Of a DNA stretch of 64,000 nucleotides, positions 35,501 to 48,200 are shown piece after piece. Source of the stretch: Owenia fusiformis (taxonomy: Eukaryota; Annelida; Polychaeta; Sabellida; Oweniidae). The DNA is taken from positions 31,005,375 through 31,069,374 of the forward strand of contig CAIIXF020000005.1 in the NCBI GenBank assembly GCA_903813345.2, read 5' to 3'. How positions within the stretch are numbered: position 1 is the first letter of the stretch; every line of letters begins with the position of its first letter. The notes under the pieces are model-generated. The model was not told the DNA's origin. It made no database searches and was given only the letters and a program-made list of their open reading frames with translations. The translations under genes were made by a program, and so were the position numbers.

Positions 35501-36039
35501 TTCCTTAGAGTTCCTACCCTCACGGTTCTCTTTCTCCAACTCAATATCCATCCGATCCGAAAAGATTTGCTGCTGTTAAGACAAATTGACTTGTGATTTG
35601 GTGTAAAATTGAACTTAATTTTGACCAAACACTACATTTTGAAATGCCTGTAATTTTTGCACATTTGAGAGTTGAACCATGATACTTGGTGAATCAATGT
35701 AACTTTGGATAAGCTTTAAAATGATATATGACACATTCTATGACGACATTGGTATATGTCTGCCTAGGGGGGGCCCCATACTTTCGGGACACCCTGTATA
35801 TTGAATGTGCCATGCAAACTCTGTTGGGGTTGTAATGAAGTCCTAATTATCCCTTCTGTTATTTTTCAAAAGCGGACAATTTTCCATTATTTTAAAGATA
35901 TCCCGGACCACCCATTTCGATACATTGTATATCATTAACAATTCTTACCTCTTCCAGTATGTGTGCTGACAAGCCCTCTTGCAGCTACATTCACGGAAGA
36001 GCTGTTCTCCTTGTCCATAAAAGGAACGAAACTGGCCAT
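32595..36039 (-). CDS. PTTG1: Securin (PTTG1-like separase inhibitor)
   Basis: Six exons are bounded by GT-AG: 35949-36074 (ATG at 36039), 34781-34995, 34418-34550, 33276-33446 and 32595-32695, with a 5' UTR exon implied above 36074. The frame holds across all junctions and gives about 236 residues (human 202). The start MASFVPFMDKEN parallels human securin and carries a KEN box at residues 10-12. GKTFQ leads to a destruction box RKALGTVN at 48-55, as in human. DTEKF at 136-140 aligns with the EIEKFF pseudosubstrate segment that blocks separase. Acidic and proline-rich stretches follow. In the known pathway securin binds separase until APC/C-mediated destruction at anaphase releases it. Securins diverge fast, so the diagnosis rests on these motifs and their order. 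Two palindromic MITEs lie in its introns. PIGP is the next gene upstream on the same strand. Confidence 0.88.
33764..34139. mobile_element. Palindromic MITE in a securin intron
   Basis: The left end (CCTCAGGACTCCTAGACTTT, then ACTCATGCGGTCGTCAGTTC) is an imperfect reverse complement of the right end (GAACTGACAACCGCGTGAGT, then CTAAGAGGCCTGAGC). The complementarity continues inward, for example CTCTCTCCTTAATTTATTTC against GAAATAAGTTGGAGAAAGAG, so almost the whole ~376 bp element is a hairpin. It has no coding potential. Confidence 0.75.
35167..35796. mobile_element. Complete mariner-type MITE with ~200 bp inverted repeats
   Basis: Both ends read CAGGGTGTCCCGAAAGTATG inward. The arms remain about 90% complementary for ~200 bases (shared blocks CTAGGCAGACATAT, ATCATTTTAAAGCTTATCC and GTATCATGGTT). 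The element is flanked by TA on each side (35165-35166 and 35797-35798). A TA target with CAGGGTGTCC-type ends fits the Tc1/mariner superfamily. The 630 bp element has no transposase. It lies in the first coding intron of securin. Confidence 0.88.
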
Positions 36040-36468
36040 CTTTTGATATTAGTTGTATTGGGAGGCTTGTATTTCTGAAAAAAAGAAGTACAGATAATAT
36101 ATTAGAAAACTTGAAAGACAACCAATAATTCATTATTAGAATTAAGTTCAAGTATTACATGAGCACTCTCACCCACATAAAGTGTGAGGGGAGATACTTT
36201 GTGAAAGATTAAATGCAATAAAAATACAGTAAAATGCAATTAAATGTCATAAAATGGTCCTTACACTATAATTATAAACAGTTTTTTTATCCTGTTGCTT
36301 GTTATTGTGGGATAGCAGTTGAGTGTCCACTTTGCTAAATGATTAACAATCAAAAAGGCAATTTGATTCCTGCTAGACACAGCATATATAGGCCTTTAAC
36401 ACCTTTGAAATATGGTACAGTTGAATCACTTTATATACAATACAATAAATCAGGTGCATCTGGTCACA

Positions 36469-36876
36469 TCATGTAGTGGACCCAGTATCCTTGCTAAGAT
36501 GATTGCTATATAGTAGTTTATTCACTTCAATGATATCTATATCAGCAATAGGTGGAATAGCTCCTTCAAGAAGATCAGTCCTTACTGGCTTTGCATGTTC
36601 ATCTGTCACTAAATTTATAGAATCCAGCGAGGGAGTAGATATCAGATTTAGGCTCACATAGATAATGATCACAAACACTAGAGCCACACACAGGTATACA
36701 GGAGCGGCAATGGCCCAATATTTTTGTGGCCAGTATGTTAATCCTATAGCATGTAGCCAAGTATCAGGCACGTAAGCCCATAGACAGTAAAGTATGAATC
36801 CTAAAATTGATCCTAGGTATAGAATGAATCCATTTATGGCTCTTTCTGGGGTTGGAAACGGAGAGTTTTCAGTCAT
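36469..36876 (-). CDS. PIGP: PIG-P, subunit of the GPI-GlcNAc transferase complex
   Basis: A single exon encodes 135 residues, essentially the length of human PIG-P (134). After a short cytosolic start (PTPERAINGFILYLGS) come two hydrophobic helices at ~14-36 and ~57-80, separated by the family motif YVPDTWLHAIGLTYWPQKYW. The C-terminus carries the expected segment ending PIADIDIIEVNKLLY. PIG-P is a small ER membrane subunit of the enzyme that transfers GlcNAc from UDP-GlcNAc to phosphatidylinositol, the first step of GPI-anchor synthesis. The gene lies about 400 bases upstream of securin's first mapped exon, on the same strand. Confidence 0.95.
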   Translation of the reverse strand: MTENSPFPTPERAINGFILYLGSILGFILYCLWAYVPDTWLHAIGLTYWPQKYWAIAAPVYLCVALVFVIIIYVSLNLISTPSLDSINLVTDEHAKPVRTDLLEGAIPPIADIDIIEVNKLLYSNHLSKDTGSTT

Positions 36877-37503
36877 TGCACTAATTTGTGGGATTGCCTA
36901 TCGCACTGCATTACTGCATTACATTTTTAATCAATGATGATACGTCTTGAGTTCTTTCAAAGGAGGATCTTCTAATCACTAAACTGTTGATCCAAATCAA
37001 ACTCGAGAGCTGGAATATGCAGACAAGATAAATAAGTACTTAAAGCTTAGTTCAGGATTCTCCATGAAACATTTTGCAGGGGGGAGCATGCCATTTATCA
37101 ACATCATTAATTATAATGCAATGAGTTAAGCTAGCCATACACCAATGGGACTTTGTCCCTGTCCATTTTTGTCCCAACTTGTCCCTTGGACATCATGGGT
37201 CAATGTCCCATTTTGTTCGATGATGTCTGGAATATAGCGCCAATTAGATGCTTGGATGTTCGCATTTTATTGAGCTCTCATCAAGTAACACTTATATGTC
37301 GAAGTTAAGTTCTTGCTTTTTTTACCATGAAATAGACAGTATATCTGGACTTACTAGGATGGAGAAAATAGAGCACTGAATACACTGAGGTAAGAATTTA
37401 TTACATGTGTGACAGCATGTAATTTTCATAGCAATAGTAATTCTTTATGTGTCCCACTGTAATAAGGTCTACTATATCTTAGTAGGCAAAGATCTATACA
37501 CAG
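36877..37503. other. Upstream flank of PIGP
   Basis: Presumed PIGP promoter region and intergenic DNA. I see no exon and no definite regulatory motif. Confidence 0.35.
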
Positions 37504-38680
37504 GCGGTACTAACTCACCGGGGCGTATCGAAACCCCTTTCTTTGGAAAATCAATGATTGTGAGTCTCATAGTACACCATTTTTCTTCAAACTTGTTCTA
37601 TTAAAACCTTCACAGAAATACCTTTCAGTCGAGACATTGCTTTTGTGTACAGAGTCACTTGTTTTAGCGGCGTTTTGGTCCCCAGATGTGAAAAGATGCA
37701 AATCTTCAGAGATTTCAACCAAAAGCCTCGATATATCGCCAGTTCTTTTATTATTCTCCCCTATATTTTGCACAAGGACTCCCATTACAACCCTCCATCT
37801 CTGCATCAACATATTTATTACATTAAACACACAAATTTCCAAAGGTACAGAATGAAAGAAACAACCTCATTGCAGGCCTTCGTACTTACAATTTAAGTGA
37901 CTTGTTCAATAACTACAACTTGAATGACAAATTACAATTTTTACTGTTTGGAAGCACTAACCTGGATGCTACTATGAATGAAGCTTTAATTCATATTGTT
38001 AGCTATTATATACATACAAGCCTTGTTTTATTATCTATCTAGTAGTAATTTGACAAGTCCTTTTTTCTGCAATGACCGAATTATTTTTCAAGTTCCGTTA
38101 ACATCCTGGCCCATGGGATAACCTTCAGGTATTTTGAAATAACCTTAACAAATTTATCTTATTTCATTATCTAATATCTACATGTATATATAATATATAT
38201 ATTAAATTGCCGCTAATGTTGCAAAACCTTGGCAATTAGAATTTGTAATTGAATGTAAATGTTTATATTAGAAATAAATTGATAACATGAAAAAAAAAAA
38301 AAAAAAAAAAATTTCCAAAGGTCCTACGCATCTGTTCGAAATTGATCAAAACGCCCCGTTCTCTTCCAAAACGCCCCGTCAGATCTATACACCTTATCTA
38401 TACACGTTTGTAGTCATAGACTCTGCGGGGCATTTTGGAAGACAACGGGCCGTTTTGGTCAAAATTTCAGTCGAGACATTGCCTTTGTAAACAAAGACTA
38501 TGTCTCGACTGAAAGGTATTTCTGTGAAGGTTTTAATGGAACAAGTTTGAAGAAAAATGGTGTAGTGTGAGACTCACAATCATCAATTTTCCAAAGACAG
38601 GGTAGGTTAGAAATTCAAATTAACGGTTTGCGGGGCGTTTTGGTTTCGATACGCCCCAGAGAGTTAGTACCGCGTGATAC
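37504..38680. mobile_element. Large palindromic element with CGGTACTAACTC ends
   Basis: The left end (CGGTACTAACTC, GGGGCGTATCGAAACC, GATTGTGAGTCTCA, CTTCAAACTTGTTC, CTTCACAGAAATACCTTTCA) is an inverted copy of the right end near 38490-38680. The right arm has extra sequence relative to the left (GAAATTCAAATTAACGGTTT). Interior motifs with CAAAACGCCCCG also recur. A plus-strand AATAAA at 38272 followed by about 20 A residues at 38290 suggests that a reverse-transcribed sequence was inserted inside. It has no coding capacity. A diverged fragment of the family is at 4258-4375. Confidence 0.7.
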
Positions 38681-39238
38681 AGTGAGTGGGGAAGTATTTG
38701 GAACTCTTGTTCCTTGGCCTGTGTACGACATGACTCCATATATAGGAGAATATCGAGTTGGAATGGTGGAAGCCAATCCTCCGTGTGGACTTTGGAGATT
38801 GAATATTTGATGAAAATCACTCCAAGGTCGAAGGTGAAAAAGATTTTTTGCCCAAAAAGAAAGAAATCAAGGTTCAAGCCATTTCGAAGTCTTTCCTGGT
38901 GATTTTCCTCAAGAAACGAATATTATAACGTTAACATATACATCATACAATATAAATACATATTCACATTGATTTTATTATTTCCTTTATATCTTAAAAA
39001 TGGAAATAAAAGACAACATTACCTGACGATATTTTAAAAAGTGACGCTTTTCTTTTTCCCGATTTTAAACCAATCAAAATCGCTGTTACAAATACTTCCG
39101 GAGAAGCAGAACTTGATGCGCAGTAGGCCAAGTGTTTATTTTCCTGAACTTTTCTGCAGAAGATTGCCAATTATACCACTCTAGTGATACCCCTGTATTT
39201 TAGTTTACAAATTTATACTGCTATATTGTGTGTTCAAG

Positions 39239-42200
39239 ATGTCTGACATACAAAAGCTGCCGTTAGAGGATGCTCTAGCTGATAGTCCGCAGGTATGTCA
39301 CCTAGGGATTCTAAATATTTTTACAATTTCTTAAGAATCTCGCTAATGAAATTATAATTTTATTAACGAGATCTTATTAAGAGTTCATATCGCATAATAA
39401 CCCTTATTATCGGATTCCAGCTGTTAGTAGTATTAATTTGAATAAATTAAAACTGAGTAGTACAGCTGAGTGGACATGTATATGCACCGATAACTAGGTC
39501 TATTGCTTAGATGCCAACTTAATATTCTGAAGCCATTGAAAAACTCACCTTACTATGAGTAAACTTCAGTGAATTCTTTGACAAAGAAAACAACTACATC
39601 CACTGCTTGTGAGATGTCCAATTTATCCCTAAAACTTTGTGGGATGCAAAGTTAAAATAAAGTCCTTCTGGAGTATAGGATATAAACCTTTCACTGTTTG
39701 TGAGATTTAAACTTTAAAACTTTCATTACAACTTTGAGAGTATAAAAATCCAGATACATAATATTTGACTTGATGAAGATTGTTGAATGCTAATTCTATC
39801 CTTCATAACTCAGTTGTCTGTGGTTATGTTCTGAAATAACACAAAACTGTGTCTTAGTGACAATTAACGACTGGGTGGGCGAGGGGGGAATATATGAACT
39901 CTTAATAAGATCTCGTTAATAAAATTATAATTTCATTAGCGAGATTCTTAAGAAATTGTAAAATTTCTATTACACTCATCTTATTAAGAGTTCATATCGC
40001 ATGTTTAAAGTAAAATAACCTCAGAACAACTGATCTAAATCCTTTAATTTCCTTTATCAGTTTATCAGATTGTAAAATTGTTAAGCATTCAGAGAATTTG
40101 CATTTCCCATGACTTGGTTTGTAGATATATCAAATGTTCAAGTTTATGGTACTGTTACTGCATACCTGGTTAAATATGTCTTTCAAATGTACTTAAATGT
40201 ATTTATAAATATCTATCTATTATTATTATTCTATAAAATTAAAACCTTTATGTATTGTTATAGAAACTGCTAATGTGTATGTATATGAGATGTTTTACTG
40301 GATATGTACATGCATGGCATCGCATGACATTTGACAAGGATAATTTAAACTTCCTTCTTATGATTCCCTTCTACTACTAGTAGTTTGTTTCAGATGTTTC
40401 TGGTATTTTCTAAATGCTAGTACAACATCATTAAATGGATTCTCATGAAAAACAACTTGGAAACCCAATTTTATGTGTTGACATTCTGTCTTTGACAACC
40501 ATCCAATGGCATATTATTTCAGAGACCCTGGGATACATGCTTGAAATAGACATTAACATGACTAATTGTGTACTTTCAGTTGAGATTTCTATTCTGACCC
40601 AAATGTTCAATGTGAGATACAGTACAACCTTATTCACATCCCAAGTTTCATTGATTTTATTTAGTGGGTCTCCATTGTAAAAGTTTCTATAAAAACAACC
40701 AGAACATGGTATTGACTTACCTATGACTATCTATGGTTCCATTATATGCTGATTTTGCAGACTTTAAGTATCGAGAAACGAATAGCACATACCTGATTTG
40801 ACATTCCAGTTAGGAAAATGGCTAAATTTGTATTAGAGGCTAAATATTAATGTCATGTTTATTAGAACATGCAGCATACCCATGTTTTTTAGGGGTCCTT
40901 GGAAGTAATTTAAGTACTTTCTTTACTTGATTTAATGAATATACATGTATTGCCAGTTTGTCACAGAAACCTCTAGTTTCAAACTTGAGGATGATAATTT
41001 GGACACCGTTAATGTTATCTAGCTTTTTTTATTATTTTTTTTTTTTTTTTAAGGCTGTAAGATTAGATATTAGTAATTTCATATGGTTTGGCAATAAGAT
41101 GGGCTAATACAGACCAACATTTCCAACAATTATAGATACCGCAGAGCCATTTGCCACATTGGGGCTATGAGAGCTATATCTGTGCATTTTTTATGTCTCA
41201 CTTTAACCAGTAATCGGCTGATTTAAGAAATTGGAGGAAAGTTATTTGACTGTTTATTCTGAATAAATATGTCAACTTCCAGAGTTTCTGGGTTTAGTTT
41301 CCACCTGAAATATTAATTTTCTACTGGTCGACAAAATCTATTTATCTGGACCTTAAAACTTTCAATTAGGAAAAATCTCCCAATCTTATTTCTAGTTTGA
41401 TGCATCGAGGAATTTCTCTAGGTTTGAACTGACATTCAATTCTGATTCCTTGGAAGATATTATACGGTAATAATGATATCTCTTGCAAAGGTATCTGAAC
41501 GATCTTGCATTGCTTTTAACATTTCTAGCCATCTCGTTCCCCACATTTTATGCACATAATGTCATCGTGGTTTTCTTGTTAATTTTATATAACATTGTCT
41601 AAGTTTTTGTGAATACTTTCACTACCATATCCATGGCTTTCATTCATATGAAACAATTTTTTGTTTAATCAATTTCCCCTAAGCTACTGTCCCGTCAGAC
41701 TTGAACTTTAGCCAAACAGGCTGCTTTTTTTTTTTTTTTTTTTTGTTATTGTAATTATTGATTCGGATAACGCTATTAGTATTCTGAATTTCGACTTCTT
41801 GGACCAATCACTATCAAATTTTATATTCATTTTTTGTGAGTTATTTTGGCAATCAATGCATACATGTAGGACTGCTTTGACCTTTGCAAGTGTCAAAAAA
41901 TGTAGAGGTTCAATATACAGATTACAGACTAAAGTACAATTCAAAAGTATCTCAATAACTTGAGTAAGATTACTGACTAGGGTTGATTCTATCCCTACAA
42001 AGTCTTTGCGAGAATTTTGATAGAAACTATCATTTCTATTAAGGCCTTCAAGTTCATCTCAATTGTATTGATCACAAAACTACAAAGCTCCATTTTATGA
42101 TGGGAAAAATTCAACAATAGGCTTTTCCCCATTTATCAGAAACTTCAGTTTGAAACAAATATTTCACTAACTTGAAATCATGTTCATGAGTAGCAGATAG

Positions 42201-45200
42201 GCGAGAGCTTAATGACATCAGAGAATCAATAAAAGATTCAAAACCAAATTAAATATTCCACAATAGTGCTTATGGTATTTTCACGAGTTTGAGGGAAGCA
42301 AGGTCCATAGTAATGATCTCAAATGATGTTATATCCTTCAACGGAGCTATTTCCTGTGCCTCGAATGTATGCTTATGGTCATATAAGCATCCTTAGCATG
42401 GACTTTCACCATGGGTAATCGTTTGGCCATCTCATGTTTCTTAGAGTTACCATGTCTTCCATTTTGAAATATTCATACCAACTAAATGGTTAAGGTTTAG
42501 ATTTTTTAGAGTTTAGATTGAGAACGAGTCTCTGGGAACAATCCTCTTTCTCCTGTAACAATATGTGACACAGAAATTGATCTATGCTTTTCTGTTGCAT
42601 GTTTAAGAGTTAAATGAATCTCCTGTTTTTAAAGGATGGACAAAACATCCGATTGCTTAAAATCGCAGTTTTGAGAAATATTAAAGCTGCTTTCCATTTA
42701 GAAATCTTAAGCTATATTGTTATCATTTCTCAGAATCTCTGGTAACCTTGACCATACTTCATATTTCTATGTAGGTGACTTTGAAACTTCAAAAAGTATA
42801 TGTAATTTACCTAAGTTTCTGTTTTAGTGAACTTCCAGATTTTTTTCTTGATCTGACGTTATGTCAAAACATTCATCTTTTTTAGATCCATTTTGGTTTA
42901 ATTTTAAAAATAAAATTGACGTACCTGTCATTGGACAAGGATTTTCCTACAGCGTAAGTTTTGCTGGAGCGACATCGTCTATAATGACATTGTTTGTCAT
43001 GACTTCTAGTTGTATAGCTATTGGCAGCTGACAGTTTCTGCTTTCACTGGCCTATTCAAAAGGCTGTCAAATACTTGTATTTATAATCTATTGAAAGATT
43101 TTGATCTAGAAAACTATGTTTTCATGTCTTTGACAAAATTCAAAGTTTTTGTTGAGTCATCACCAAACAACTCTTTTGCCCAGCTTTGGGTATTCTCTTT
43201 ATGGTTTTGGTAATGGTATGAAGACAGAAAATTCTCCAATTCACTCTTGTCAAATTGAAATTTGAAGCATGAAGCTTGTTTCAACTACAGTAATTGGTTA
43301 TGGGAAATCCTTGTTCAGCACCCGTTCAGCAACAATAGCTGTTTTAATCAAAATATTGTACGAGTATTGTCATTTGATCTAGGGCTGTTAACCCGATTTC
43401 CATGGATAAAGAGCTTTATTTCAGAAAGTCCATGTGACACACATTACCAGTATTGCATATGCCATTTTCCCATTTTGCAAGTGTACATTTCTACCTGCTT
43501 TGGGACTAGGAACATTTTAAGTTCATTTACTTTCTAGATAGCTTACTCTAGCCTTTTCTTCATATTTTGATATCTACTAGGATAAAGTTTTTGACCAATA
43601 TTTATGGACAGATTTTACATGCTTGTCTGTTATCTCCAATTCAGACTTGTTCTCCTCGAAAACTGAGTCAAACATATTGAACATATAGACCGCTGAATAT
43701 GAATCTATAAGCACTAGATTACTAGAACTTGAATCAAAACAAAAATGATTCTATTAATTTGAACCTACTATGAGGCTATGCAATTGGATATGCTCGCTGA
43801 AACTGTAATATGACCTTTAATATGACTATTATTCTGATGGCGGCTCATTTTGAACCTTGGTCAAACTTTGGTTTATAGGCCTTGAACTTTGGTCATTTGG
43901 ACCTTTGGTGTGTGCATTCAGACATAAACTGTGGTCATTTAGACCTAAATGTGATCATTTAGAAATAACATGTGGTCATTCAGACCTAAACTGTGGTCAT
44001 TTAGACCTAAACTGTGGTCATTTAGACCTAAAATGTGGTCATTTAGACCTAACATGCGGTCATTTAGACCTGGACTGTGGTCGTCAAAGACCATGGTCAT
44101 TTAGACCTTCAGTATTCAAAATTCCATCTTGAAAAAACATAATATTTCCCTACCTGTCCAAGTACATTATTTCAGGAGCACTAGTGGCCGTACTAATGGT
44201 TCATAAGTCCAAACAATTGTAGTTAGACTAGTAAATAAAAGTTCCAAAAACTGCAAACAAATGACTGTTGAAAAAATTCAACAAGTCAAGCAGATCAACT
44301 GAACTAAAATCCATGTGCTATTTACAGCTATGTACAACTAGCCTAGTCTCTTAGAAAGGTGTGTTTCCGTTGGCAGCTAAGCAAAAATAGACCTAGTTAT
44401 CGGTGCATATACATGTCCACTCAGCTGTACTACTCAGTTTTAATTTATTCAAATTAATACTACTAACAGCTGGAATCCGATAATAAGGGTTATTATGCGA
44501 TATGAACTCTTAATAAGATGAGTGTAATAGAAATTTTTTCCGGCCTGCCCATTTTTTTGGGGTTCCAGGTTATATAGGCTATAACTGTAACTGTCAGTAT
44601 TACATACCTAGCGAAGCATATGTATGGAAGTCAATGGAACTGAAGGTTGGCTATATATTCCTGTATAGCCACTTCACTTTTTCACCATGACAATCTTATG
44701 AAGTTTTTTCCAAATTCCACTCGCACACATACGTGTGGCGTCATTGATAACATAGTCATAGAAATAAAGGTATGCAATACAACAATTATGTCCGTATCAT
44801 TGAATATATGCCTTCAGTCTGTCATAACATAGCCCGACCTTGCAAGACAGACCTCAGGGATATATTCTATGATAGGGACATAATGGTTAAAAATAATTAC
44901 ATGTACGAGTCACCAGCTTTGCTTTTCAGTCTCCTTATTCTTCATTTACAAAAGTTATATTTCTGGTAAATGCTTTTGTGAGAATTCATAATGTGCATAC
45001 AATTAAGTGACTGCCAAAATAAGGCACCGGAACAGATACAATCATCCTTACAATTTCCTTGACAACTTGAAACATTTACTTATGACATAGGCGTAGCCAG
45101 GAGGGGGGGGGGGTGCGTGCAATGGGTGCACCTCCCCATAACCATTAAAAATATAACCATGAGATAGAAGAAGAAGAGCTTTAAAATGCTTTTTTAGCAT

Positions 45201-48200
45201 AATTTTGAAGGAAGTTGCATCAATTTTTGTAAAATCCAAGATAATTTTTTGGCTTGTTTATGCCACAATCGCACCTCCCCTGACTGAAAATCCAAATTTT
45301 TGGGCAATCGCACCCCCCTAACAGAAAGCTGGTTACGCCCCTGTATGATATCCACCATGTGTCGCGATGTGCCACAATTGAACATCGATGCATCAGTAAG
45401 TTTTCTGGAGTAAACATCATGATGTTCACAGGGAAAAAATACTAACCACAACGAATAAGTAATACTTCCTGTAATGGTGGGCGAAATCAAATATAAAGGA
45501 TTGGAATTCATTGGTTCATTTCGACAAGTTAAAACATTTTTAAGTGAAAGCATATTAGTGAAGCTGATTTGATATTTTAAAACCATCAATGTTTTGTTCC
45601 AGACATTGATTCATCGCAAGAATCACTTTTTGCGATGTACATTGCAAAATCGTGACAACGCTGCTTACCAGTATGTTATGGGTCATTTGACACCCTAGGT
45701 TACATTGTAAAACTCCGACAGTGAAACATCAAATTCAGGAGAGAAAATCATATCTAAAAGATCTTTCCATTTGTCAATTTCCAGTATTGCACAAAAAAGT
45801 GAATGATGTGAATTTCAATTTTAGTATTTTGTTTTTCACATCTTCTTGTTCTTAAGGATTGGTCTTTATTTCAATGCATCATTGTGGCCAAAGTCAAAGA
45901 AAGTTGGATATCTATCTCATTTGATAAATATGTTTATCATGTCATTATAATACAATTGTGTTTAATGAAGTTGACTCATTTTCAGACACGGAAGCTGGCA
46001 GAAGTTTTCCAGAAAGATGCAACCATGTTGAAGGGGTATACTGGAGGACTACAAAAAATAGGTCAACGTCTTCTTGCTGCACAGGTATTTTTATTTTTAA
46101 GAATGTGGCCTTTCCTTCTACCCTCCATATATCTAGCTATTGGAAAAGGTACTCATAAAGGAGGGGGATAATGGGACAAAACTTGCTTGCCTAACTGAAA
46201 GCCCTGTTTAACCTTGCAGCACTTTGCAGTTTTATGTCACCACCAAAAGTGTTGTTAGAGTATTGTGATAGTCTACAACCTTTTTGTGGATGGTGTTCGG
46301 CATCTGTAACAGCATTCAGCTTCTGTAACAGCTTTTGGCAGTTGGTGTCTGTAACAAATGGCATGTGGTGACATCTTAATGCCTTGTTTTCTCTTAAAGT
46401 TAATACCCTTGGATTAATTAGGCATTGAAGCCCATACATTTTTATTAAGGTCATATAAGGTCATTCATATAAACTTAATACTTTTTTATTTTTATCGATA
46501 TAATATTACATAACTGATTACAGTAAATATCTATAGATTTTCACATTAGTACAAAATCTGCGAGAAAAGTTAACAACTATGAAGAAATAAAAGAAACTTT
46601 CAAGGCATTGTTAGTTAATTATTGACTTTAAAGATGTATTATCAATAGAGTTACAGATATTCTTTTGCAAATAATATACATATTCTATCTAGACTTTATT
46701 TTCGGCTGGGGGTTATCAACTTAGATCAACCTTCTTTGTTATACCTGGTTCAAAAGTGCTGTTTGAAACATTGTGTTGTCCAATGTCAATTGAGTGCAAT
46801 TTATTACTGATTTTTGTACTGTTAGGATTTTTTTAAATTGTATTATTTTTATATTAATTTCAAAACATATTTTTAAATTTTTATTAGTTTTTCAAAACCA
46901 TTTCTAGTTCAGAAAATGTTAGAAGATATAAAAAAATGTGAGAATTGTTGTAAAAATTAAAATTTCGAACATAAAGTTGTGTCCATCTTGATTCACAAGG
47001 TTTCGATTGTTCCTACTTAGTTCTGTATATTCCTTTCGCCTTGATTAAATTATATAATTTGTCTCAATAAGTCTTTCAATTTGTTTAATTTTGAAGGTGA
47101 ATGGACAGTGATCAATTATGTCCATCTGACAAACAATGAATTTTTCGGTAAAACATGCAACATCTCTTAATTTTGGCCAATCGTATTTAATGTTACTTCT
47201 TCACCACCTACAAAGAAATGTAAATTTGTAGTGGTTCATTTCCTCTTTGGGGCATGTACATCAGTACACGACCCGACCAATATAAACTCCTTTGTGGTAG
47301 CCTACCCCATAATTGTGCAATTTTGAAGGTTTTTCTTTCTCATTAGAATTTTTGAGCATGAAATCTGCTTCTCTCTACATTAATTAGACAATTTAGATAG
47401 CAAACTGACATTTAGCAAACTGCAATAGTAGGCATTGTTTTTATTTTTTTTTATTTTTGGGCATTATTTTTAAAAGTTTGGTTCCTAAAAATGTTTGTCC
47501 CCCACCCTCTTGATTTTCAGGGTCGGCCCTGGTGTTGCTTTAAGATTGAAAATTTTTTATGTGTGGGCAGGGGGATTCGAGCTCCCCCCCTCTTACCAAA
47601 AGCTGGCTCCGGGCATGTTGCTCATATTGAATGTGAAATAGTAAAGATTGCAATGAACAAAATCATTGGAATCGATGGGCAAATAAAAATATTCTTGCAC
47701 TTACAATGTCAAGTTGTGCAAGCAACATATCATTTAGGGTAAGGGCCAGACATGTTGCATGAAATCAAAAGCTGTAAAATAACTTCCAAAGTGTACAATT
47801 ATGCATTGTTGTTTTTTCTATGACAACCCTTTTCCTTAAGACTGTCTACCTAGTGCAGACATCGCTCTGCAAGTTGCTCTAGATATGTTAGGAGTAAGTA
47901 CAAGTAATTATTTGAGTTTTGAAAACAAAATGAACACTCACCATAGGGAATGACAAACGACATTCAAATATAATATCATGAAAAGAACACACAGCATGGG
48001 GAATTAGGAAATGAGAAACATCATTTAAAAAGTAAGTTGTATGGTTAAATGTCGATAATGGAAATAAAAAGAAAGCACAGCATGCAGGAATGTAAAGGTT
48101 ACATGCATTGCTTTTCCCACAAAGTTATGGATCATAATGTGAAACTGAAAATGAAATATATTGTTTCCTGGTTTAACATTGACTCATACTTTGCCATAAT

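Noticed and set aside
41727-41746. Poly(T) tract as the tail of a processed pseudogene
   Set aside because: No polyadenylation hexamer or recognisable gene sequence adjoins it on the minus strand.
43857-44132. 91-codon frame encoding CGHLDLN repeats
   Set aside because: It is fully explained by a 21-bp minisatellite within an APPL intron, with no splice or start signals of its own.
45194-45589. 131-codon minus-strand frame
   Set aside because: Part of it lies within a MITE whose other copies do not keep the frame. There is no recognisable domain.
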